In this document: positions 58,218-64,000 of the stretch, one piece after another
Numbering within the stretch: the first letter of the stretch is position 1
Layout of the letters: every line of letters starts with the position of its first letter
Source: Asanoa sp040654855
GTDB taxonomy: Bacteria; Actinomycetota; Actinomycetes; Mycobacteriales; Micromonosporaceae
Direction of reading: 5' to 3'
Assembly: GCF_040654855.1 (NCBI RefSeq)
Contig: NZ_JBFAIU010000001.1
Location: 34,541 to 98,540 of the forward strand
Length of the DNA stretch: 64,000 nt
The notes under the pieces: model-generated
What the model was told of the DNA's origin: nothing
Seen by the model: only the letters and a program-made list of their open reading frames with translations
The model's database searches: none
Position numbers and translations under genes: made by a program

Positions 58218-58304
58218 GCAAGCGAGTCTGCCTTGCGTCCCGCGCCCTGTCGGTCGGCAGTCCGGCCTTTTTTGCGAAAGCGAAACGTTACTTTCGGTGG
58301 CAAC

Positions 58305-60323
58305 CTAACGGCGGTCCTGAATGGTTACGCAGTTGCCGGTTTCAAATCCGCCCTCGGTGTCCTTGACCAACCGGTCGGCGGCGTCGGAGATCCGGGCGCA
58401 GACCTTGGGGTTGTCGCCGATGATGTCGCGGTAGTTGCCGCCGTTGGCCGAGCGCACCGACGGCTGCTTGTCCTCGAGATAGAACCGGCCCGGCTGGTCC
58501 GACTGGTTGCCCATCCGCTCCGCCGGCGGGTTGGTGCCGTCGCCGCCGTAGATGTGCAGGTGGAAGCCGCCGGCGTTGCGCGGGGTCGCGCCGTTCCACT
58601 CGGCGGTGTACTCGACCACGAACTTCTCGCTGTCGACGAACGCCGCGGTGATGCAGACCCAGCGGGCGTTCTCCTTGATCGCTTCGGTGCACTGCTCCGC
58701 GGGCGGCAGCGCGGCCTGGGTCGGGCCGGCGGCGCTGGTCGCCGGCGGCGTCGGGTCGGCGCCGCCGAGGCCGAGGTTGTCGCGGTTGACCCAGACCGCC
58801 GCGCCGGCCAGGGCCAGCACCACGACGGCGGCGGCGGTGACGATCAGGGCCCGGCTGCCGGGGCGACCCGGCGCCGGTGCGGGCGCGGGCGCCGGTGGCG
58901 GTGTGGCGGCGTAGTTGTACTGGACCTGGTGCGGGCGGCCACCCTGGTCGGGACGCGGCCTGGGTGCCGCCGGATCGGCGACGCCACGACCGAAGGGCTG
59001 CTGCGGGCGTACGGGCGGCCCGGACGCCGCGCGGGCGGGCGGGCCGGACGTCGGGCGGGCCGGCGAAGGGCTGACCGGGGCGCTGGGCATCGGCGAAGGG
59101 CTGATCGGGGCGTTCGGCATCGGCGCCGGGCTCACCGGACGCCCGGGGACCGGCGGCGCGCTCACCGGCGCCGAGCCCGTGGCCCGGGTCGGCGGGTGGT
59201 GGATCACCACGGTGGCCGAGCCGCGCGCCGCCGCCGGGTCCGGTGCCTGGGCGTTGCCGCCCACCTGCGCGCCCGCCAGCCGGGCGGCACCGAGGGCGAC
59301 CGCGTGCTTCGGGTGCGCGTCGACCGCCACCGGCCGGTTGAGCTCGGCCGCCACGAGCTGGGCGACGATCGGCATCCGGGACGAGCCGCCGACCAGCAGC
59401 ACCGAGTGCAGTTGCTCGGGTTCGACGCCGGCCGAGCGGACCGCGCGGCGCAGCGCCTCGATCGAGCCGTAGAGCGCCGGCCGGACCATCGCCTCCAGCT
59501 CGCCGCGGGTCAGCCGTACCTCGGTGGAGATGTTGGGCAGCAGCACCGGGATGGAGGCGTCGGTGTCCGCGGAGAGCGCCTCCTTGGCCCCCACGCACTC
59601 CTCGCGCAGCCGGGCCACCGCGGCGATCGCGGTCGGGTCGTCCTCGTCGAGCTCGGCCAGCTTGCCGCCGAGCGCCTGGGCGACGTGGTTGAAGACCGCC
59701 GCGTCAAAGTCGATGCCGCCGAGCCGCTCGATGCCCTCGGGCTGGCCGAGGATCTCGAAGCCCTGCGCCGTCTTGCGCAGCACGGCCGCGTCGAACGTGC
59801 CGCCGCCCAGGTCGTAGACCGCGACCACGGAGCCGGTGTCGATCCGCTGCTGGCTCGCGTAGAACACGGCCGCGGCCTCGGGCTCGGTGATGAACGCGAC
59901 GGGCTGCTCGATGCCCGCCAGCCGCACGGCCTGGCGCAGCAGGTCGGTCTTGTAGGGACCCCAGTTGGCCGGGTGCGAGACGGTGACCGCGTCCGGCGCG
60001 CCGCCCTCCCGGGTCGCCACCTCGTCGAGCGTCCACCGGAGCAGGCGACCCATCAGGGCCTCGGCCGAGTACGGCACGCCGCCGAGCAGGATCGGCGTCG
60101 TGTCGCCGAACCGCCGCTTGAACTCGCGGGCCACCCGGTGGGGCTCGGTCAGCCCGCGCCGGTTGGCCGGCTCGCCGGTCAGGAACGTCTCGTCCTCGCG
60201 GAGCAGCACGACCGAGGGCACGGAGGCGGCCCGGCTGCCCAGTGCGGCGATCTCCGCATGACCCGCGCGCCAGGTCGCGGCGGCCGTGAAGGTGGTGCCG
60301 AGGTCAACGCCGAGTGCGTACAT
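58305..60323 (-). CDS. Membrane-anchored Hsp70-like ATPase
   Basis: A 672-residue protein. Residues 1 to about 345 are an Hsp70/actin-fold ATPase (LGVDLGTTFTAAATW, VSHPANWGPYK, ITEPEAAAVFYA, YDLGGGTFDAAVL, LLVGGSSRMPIV). The substrate-binding domain of DnaK is absent. Instead there is a Pro/Ser-rich linker (about 375-485), a transmembrane helix (about 492-512) and an extracytoplasmic domain with four cysteines. ATG 60323 is preceded by GGAGCG. It is divergent from the IniB-like gene. Such Hsp70s recur beside dynamin-like genes in this group; their role is unknown to me. Confidence 0.88.
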   Translation of the reverse strand: MYALGVDLGTTFTAAATWRAGHAEIAALGSRAASVPSVVLLREDETFLTGEPANRRGLTEPHRVAREFKRRFGDTTPILLGGVPYSAEALMGRLLRWTLDEVATREGGAPDAVTVSHPANWGPYKTDLLRQAVRLAGIEQPVAFITEPEAAAVFYASQQRIDTGSVVAVYDLGGGTFDAAVLRKTAQGFEILGQPEGIERLGGIDFDAAVFNHVAQALGGKLAELDEDDPTAIAAVARLREECVGAKEALSADTDASIPVLLPNISTEVRLTRGELEAMVRPALYGSIEALRRAVRSAGVEPEQLHSVLLVGGSSRMPIVAQLVAAELNRPVAVDAHPKHAVALGAARLAGAQVGGNAQAPDPAAARGSATVVIHHPPTRATGSAPVSAPPVPGRPVSPAPMPNAPISPSPMPSAPVSPSPARPTSGPPARAASGPPVRPQQPFGRGVADPAAPRPRPDQGGRPHQVQYNYAATPPPAPAPAPAPGRPGSRALIVTAAAVVVLALAGAAVWVNRDNLGLGGADPTPPATSAAGPTQAALPPAEQCTEAIKENARWVCITAAFVDSEKFVVEYTAEWNGATPRNAGGFHLHIYGGDGTNPPAERMGNQSDQPGRFYLEDKQPSVRSANGGNYRDIIGDNPKVCARISDAADRLVKDTEGGFETGNCVTIQDRR

Positions 60324-60478
60324 CGTGGTCGCTCCGGTCATCGTGGGCAGTTGCTGGATCGAGTGTTCTTGATGGCACAGCGGGGCGCTGGTGGCTGTCG
60401 GAAGGCCGACCGGCATGGGGGTACGGCAGGGGGAAGTCCCCGACGGAGGTCGCCCCGTGCCGCCCTAGGGTTGAGGAC

Positions 60479-61024
60479 ATGGACGCGCGACCGCTCAAGG
60501 ACGTACTCACCGACCTGGTGGGTGACCCGTCCGCGGCCGCCGGCGCGCTGGCCGGCGCCGGCCACGACCTCCCGCCCGATCTGGTGGCCGAGGCCGTGGT
60601 CAGCTTCGCCGGCACCGCGCCCGCGGAGGTCGCCGAGCACCTGGCGCCGTTCGTCACCGCGCACAGCGGCGTCCCCGCCGAGTCCGCGCCGGCCGAGCCG
60701 GCCGACTGGGCCGAACTGCTGGCCACCGCGCCCGTCGAGCCGGACGCCGAGCTCGACGACGCGGCGCCGCTGGTCGCGCCGGAGCCGGCCGACGCCGGCC
60801 TCGACGAGCTGGACTTCGGCGCGGGCGACGACACCACCACCGGGCCGGGCCCGGACCTCGACCTCGATGCGGACCCCGGCGGCGACCTGGACGACGAGCC
60901 GGTCGCCGTCGGCGGGGGTCCCGACTACCAGGACGAGCCGGCGGCCTTCGACGGTCGCGCGGAGGAGTTCGACGCGGTGGACGAGGACGAGGACGCCGAC
61001 GACCTCGACGATCTCGACGGCTGA
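60479..61024 (+). CDS. IniB-N-terminal-like acidic protein
   Basis: A 181-residue acidic protein. The first 65 residues (MDARPLKDVLTDLVGDPSAA, then AEAVVSFAGTAPAEVAEHLA) have the helical 'L-x-x-L-x-x-DP-x-A-A' pattern of IniB N-terminal domains. The rest is disordered and Asp/Glu-rich, ending DEDEDADDLDDLDG. IniB is the partner of the dynamin-like IniA and IniC in mycobacteria. GAGG two bases before ATG; a -10 TAGGGT (60466-60471) seven bases before the ATG could make a leaderless mRNA. It runs convergent to the dynamin genes, with stops 11 bases apart. Confidence 0.65.
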   Translation: MDARPLKDVLTDLVGDPSAAAGALAGAGHDLPPDLVAEAVVSFAGTAPAEVAEHLAPFVTAHSGVPAESAPAEPADWAELLATAPVEPDAELDDAAPLVAPEPADAGLDELDFGAGDDTTTGPGPDLDLDADPGGDLDDEPVAVGGGPDYQDEPAAFDGRAEEFDAVDEDEDADDLDDLDG

Positions 61025-61035
61025 GCGGGCCATCG

Positions 61036-62508
61036 TCAGCGCGCCCGGCCGTTGAGGTCGGCCAGCAGGCCCTCGCAGGAACGCACCGCCACCCGCGCCG
61101 CGACCGCCATCTCGTGCACGGTCAGCGGGTTCTCGGCCCGCCGCTGCCAGCGCACCAGCGCCTCGGAGGCGGCGGAGCGGAGCTGGCCCGCGCCGGCGTC
61201 GGGCGGCAGGTCGAGGCGGACGTGCGGCGCGGTGCCCGTACCCCCGATGACCCGTTCGAGCTCCTCGACCACCGCGGGCTTGCCGCCCAGCCAGCCGGCG
61301 CGCAGGGTGGCCAGCACCCGCAGCTCGTTGAACGGGTGCGCCGACGCGACGATCTCCTCGACCTCGGCCGCCACCGCGGGGCTGCCGGAGCGTGGCCGGG
61401 TGCGGGTCAGGGTGTCGAGGGCGAGCAGGGCCGAGCGGGCCTTGAGCACGTCGCGGCGCTCGAAGAACAGCGAGCCGAGCACCTCCTGCAGGTCGGTCAG
61501 CCCACTGCGCTCGGTCAGCTCCCGGGCCAGCCCCGTCGCGGTGGTCTGCGGCTCCTGGCGGAGCAGGGTGCTGGCCAGCCGGATCCCGTAGAGCCCGAAC
61601 CGGCCCAGCAGCGCCTCGCGCTCGATCGAGGTCAGGCCCAGCTCGGGCAGCGTGTTGACGAACCGGTCGGCGGTCAGCAGCAGCTCCTCGGCCGGCTTGA
61701 CCTCCAGGCTGGCCACCGCGCGCAGGTGCCGCACCTCGGTCTCCGTCAGCGTCACCGCGGTCTCGGCGAGCAGGCCGGCCACGGGTACGACCGTCTGCAC
61801 CACCCGCCGCACGTTCGCGTCGCCGGCCAGCCGGGTGGCGATCCGCCGGGCCGAGGCCATCGCGTCGAGCCGCCCGACGCCGATCTCGTCGGCCCGGGAC
61901 AGCACGCCGATCGCGTTGACCGGGTTCGGCCGGGACACCTCGGTGTCGTGGAACGCGTGCAGGAACTCGAGGTCGTTGGCGTGCAGGTGGCGCATCAGGT
62001 AGAGCACCGCGTCGGCCGGCGTCTCCTCGTCGTCGGGCGCGATCAGCTCCCAGGCGCGGCGGGAGACCCGCTCCGAGAGGGAGCCGATGCCGGGCGTGTC
62101 GATGAGCGTGGCCCGGCGCAGCGCCTGCGACGGCCAGGTGATGTCGAGCGAGTGCACGTCGTCCGGCCTGGTGCCGCCGAGGTCGACCTCGATCGCGCCC
62201 TCGTCGCGGGTGAACCGGAGCTGGCGGGGTTCGCCGGAGCGCGGGTGCAGGGTGACCCGGTACGTGTGCCCGTCCCGGTACCAGGTGACGATCCGGGTGC
62301 ACTCGCCCGCGTCCGTCGGCGCGAGCCGGTCGGCGACGAGCGCGTTGAGCAACGTGGACTTGCCGGACTTCACCCGGCCGGCGATCGCCACGCGCAGCGG
62401 CTCGTCCAGGCGTTCCCGCACCTCGTTGATCCGCTGGTCGAACCCGCTGCCCCGATAGACGGCCGCGGCCCGGGTCAGGGCCGCGCGGGTCCGCTCCACC
62501 AAGGTCAT
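61036..62508 (-). CDS. Dynamin-like GTPase, IniC-like
   Basis: A 490-residue bacterial dynamin-like protein. The GTPase domain has GRVKSGKS (44-51), an ATPTD-like switch (DRLAPTDAGECT), DTPGIGSLS and SRADEIG, followed by helical stalk sequence. No transmembrane paddle is obvious. IniC of mycobacteria is of similar size (about 490). These proteins remodel or protect membranes and are induced by wall-active drugs in mycobacteria. The ATG overlaps the stop of the IniA-like gene (ATGA at 62505-62508), so the two are coupled and probably act as a pair. Confidence 0.88.
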   Translation of the reverse strand: MTLVERTRAALTRAAAVYRGSGFDQRINEVRERLDEPLRVAIAGRVKSGKSTLLNALVADRLAPTDAGECTRIVTWYRDGHTYRVTLHPRSGEPRQLRFTRDEGAIEVDLGGTRPDDVHSLDITWPSQALRRATLIDTPGIGSLSERVSRRAWELIAPDDEETPADAVLYLMRHLHANDLEFLHAFHDTEVSRPNPVNAIGVLSRADEIGVGRLDAMASARRIATRLAGDANVRRVVQTVVPVAGLLAETAVTLTETEVRHLRAVASLEVKPAEELLLTADRFVNTLPELGLTSIEREALLGRFGLYGIRLASTLLRQEPQTTATGLARELTERSGLTDLQEVLGSLFFERRDVLKARSALLALDTLTRTRPRSGSPAVAAEVEEIVASAHPFNELRVLATLRAGWLGGKPAVVEELERVIGGTGTAPHVRLDLPPDAGAGQLRSAASEALVRWQRRAENPLTVHEMAVAARVAVRSCEGLLADLNGRAR

Positions 62509-64000
62509 TTCTCCGCCTTGGCCAGTTTGGTCGCGCGCTCACGCAGTTGACCGAGCCTGGTCAGCTCGGCGTCGAGGTCCTTCAGGCGTTTCTGCCGGTC
62601 GGCCTGCGAGCGCTTGGCGGTGTCGGTGGCCGCGGCCAGCGCGGTCGCGGTGGACCGGTTGAGCTCGTCGGCCAGCCGCGTGTAGTGGTCGCGGAGCTGG
62701 CGCTGCACCCGGCGCACCGTGTCGCGACTGTCCTTGCCGGACACGAAGCTGATCTCGTCGCAGTACCGGCGCATCGCGTTCTTGGCCTGCGCCCGGCGCT
62801 TCTCGAGCTGGCGTTTCTTCTCGTCCTTGAGGCCGCGATGGCCCATCACCACGCCGATCCCGATGCCGATCGGGCCCAGCGCGACGCCCATCAGGCTGCC
62901 CAGCATGGTGAACATCAGGGCGCCGCCGTACGCGCTCTTGAGCGCGACCATCACCTGCTTGCCGGCGGTCATCTTGGCCAGCTCGATGCGGTGCTCGACC
63001 GGGCGCTCCTCGACCATCGGCGTCGGGTTGTAGACCTTGAGCAGGCCGACCGCCTCGCCGGATGCCTCGTGGAAGTGGCCGGCCACCTGCTCGCTCAGCT
63101 CGGCGGCCCGGCGGCGCAGGTAGGTGTAGTTGCCCAGCAGGTCGTACGAGATGCGGGCGCGCAGCCACTCCTCCATCTCGGCCCACATGTCGGCCGGGTC
63201 GACCTCGTCGATCGCGTCGTCCGCCTCTGTGGTGATCTTGCGGATCCGGTCGCGCAGGTCGAAGTCGACGTCGGCGGTCAGGTCAGCGGTGCCGTCGTTG
63301 AGCGTCACGCTCCAGCGGGCGGCCGCGGTCTTGAGCTCCTCGACCCGGCGCTTCGCGGTGTTGAGGTCGTCGACGATCCGCTGCGCGTTCGCCGGGTCGG
63401 CCAGGGCCTCCCGCTCGGCCGAGAACTGGCCGGTGAGCTGGTCGCAGACCGCGAGCACCTCGGCGGCCGCGTCGGCGGACCGCCGGGCCGCGGCGCCGCC
63501 GCCGACCCGCTCCTGCACGAACTTCACCAGGTCCGGGAAGCCGGACTCGACGTTGAGCTGCTGGTCGTTCGCCCGCACCGCGCGGGTGCGCAGCGGCGAG
63601 GAGACCGGCAGCAGCGGCAGGTCGCCGACCATCCGCAGGTGGCCGGCGTCGAGGTCGCGGATCCGCCGCCAGGCCGGGTAGAAGTCGATCTTCGTGAGCG
63701 CGCAGACCACCGTCGGGCACAGCTCGCGGGCCTGCCGCAGGAACTCGACCTCGCTGCGGGTGAGCTCCTGCGCGGCGTCGGTGACGAACAGGACGGCGTC
63801 GGCGACCGAGATCGCGGCCAGCCCGGCCGCGGCGTGCGCGGAACCGAGCCCGCCGACGCCCGGCGTGTCGACCATGACCAGCCCGCCGGCCAGGATCTTG
63901 CGGGGCACGGTCACGTCGACGCGCGCCGGACGGGCATCCTTTTTGGGCGGAGGAGGAGTCACCGGTGCACGACGTGGCGTACATCCTGATCTCGGTGGCC
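62505..64000 (-). CDS. Dynamin-like GTPase, IniA-like (5' end outside window)
   Basis: About 498 codons of a dynamin-like protein whose start lies beyond the right edge; the frame is open to base 64000 (PRRAPVTPPPPKKDARPA). Walker A is therefore not visible, but LVMVDTPGVGGLG (G3) and ALTKIDFYP (G4) are. A long stalk follows, with a hydrophobic hairpin (GALMFTMLGSLMGVALGPIG, IGIGVVMGH) that would insert in the membrane, then a Lys/Arg-rich coiled-coil end (QLEKRRAQAK, KAEK). IniA of mycobacteria has the same design. It pairs with the IniC-like gene downstream. Confidence 0.88.
   Translation of the reverse strand, partial: PPRSGCTPRRAPVTPPPPKKDARPARVDVTVPRKILAGGLVMVDTPGVGGLGSAHAAAGLAAISVADAVLFVTDAAQELTRSEVEFLRQARELCPTVVCALTKIDFYPAWRRIRDLDAGHLRMVGDLPLLPVSSPLRTRAVRANDQQLNVESGFPDLVKFVQERVGGGAAARRSADAAAEVLAVCDQLTGQFSAEREALADPANAQRIVDDLNTAKRRVEELKTAAARWSVTLNDGTADLTADVDFDLRDRIRKITTEADDAIDEVDPADMWAEMEEWLRARISYDLLGNYTYLRRRAAELSEQVAGHFHEASGEAVGLLKVYNPTPMVEERPVEHRIELAKMTAGKQVMVALKSAYGGALMFTMLGSLMGVALGPIGIGIGVVMGHRGLKDEKKRQLEKRRAQAKNAMRRYCDEISFVSGKDSRDTVRRVQRQLRDHYTRLADELNRSTATALAAATDTAKRSQADRQKRLKDLDAELTRLGQLRERATKLAKAEK

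Noticed and set aside
58240..58304. Terminator with T-run after the Hsp70 gene
   Set aside because: CGAAAG/CTTTCG arms followed by AAAAAA on the minus strand are short with a ten-base loop; the A-run is on the wrong strand for a terminator of this gene, so I leave it unassigned.
1..64000. Mobile element or genomic island around the tRNA-Ala
   Set aside because: No integrase, transposase or direct repeat of the tRNA 3' end is visible beside it; the array is built from glpR sequence, not from tRNA sequence.

Overview
The window is very GC-rich actinobacterial chromosome with the usual marks: GTG/TTG starts, ATGA overlaps between genes, candidate leaderless starts, a conserved rpsB-tsf-pyrH-frr operon and a galU-glp-rimJ-glpR operon. 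An Rv2578c-type radical SAM gene with an intein, a DUF6758-type protein and many secreted lectin-tagged enzymes suggest a Micromonosporaceae-like organism. That placement is an inference from gene content. I see no insertion sequence, prophage, CRISPR array, rRNA or replication origin.

Layout. 1-2800: translation operon frr (partial), pyrH, tsf, rpsB on the minus strand, with hairpins between genes and a leader in front of rpsB. 3158-5825: a scarred region with dprA, a repeat array built from the dprA 3' end, and a comM remnant joined to the first codons of another gene. 5944-11398: a zinc-ribbon protein, a SPOUT methyltransferase, a MaoC-like protein, thioredoxin behind a textbook SigR-type promoter, the radical SAM gene behind a near-perfect LexA box, and tRNA-Ala(CGC). 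11480-12640: about 1.1 kb of degenerate ~96-base repeats that begins inside the 3' end of glpR. 12607-18565: diguanylate cyclase, galU, glp (moeA-like), rimJ and glpR as one operon. 18644-25478: folate cyclo-ligase, an FmdB zinc ribbon behind a CIRCE element, DUF2231, Fur, an MpaB-family oxygenase, a DUF3800-like protein and a secreted GH15 glucoamylase. 25445-34866: a ketose-3-epimerase plus sugar ABC importer operon, divergent from a very large secreted ThuA/sugar-dehydrogenase/PKD/CBM/ricin protein. 34911-43499: MHYT protein, transglycosylase-like protein, a TetR/oxidoreductase pair with a clear operator, an SDR/MmyB regulator pair, a VOC protein, DUF1345 and a receptor Ser/Thr kinase. 43493-50337: a TetM/OtrA-like ribosomal protection GTPase with an upstream leader ORF, an ATP-grasp plus three-esterase operon, and a toxin/immunity-like pair. 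50580-58217: secreted subtilase, GNAT, EAL-DICT phosphodiesterase and a LAL-type LuxR regulator. 58305-64000: membrane-anchored Hsp70, an IniB-like acidic protein and two dynamin-like GTPases (IniC- and IniA-like).

Themes. Four stress inputs can be read directly from DNA motifs: SigR (thioredoxin), LexA (radical SAM), HrcA/CIRCE (FmdB) and dyads between divergent regulator/oxidoreductase pairs. Cyclic-di-GMP turnover is represented by an intact GGDEF protein and an EAL protein. Extracellular carbohydrate use is represented by GH15, the ThuA/dehydrogenase protein and the sugar importer. The most system-like loci are the Hsp70/Ini-dynamin cluster, the ATP-grasp/triple-esterase operon, and two repeat arrays that grow out of gene 3' ends.
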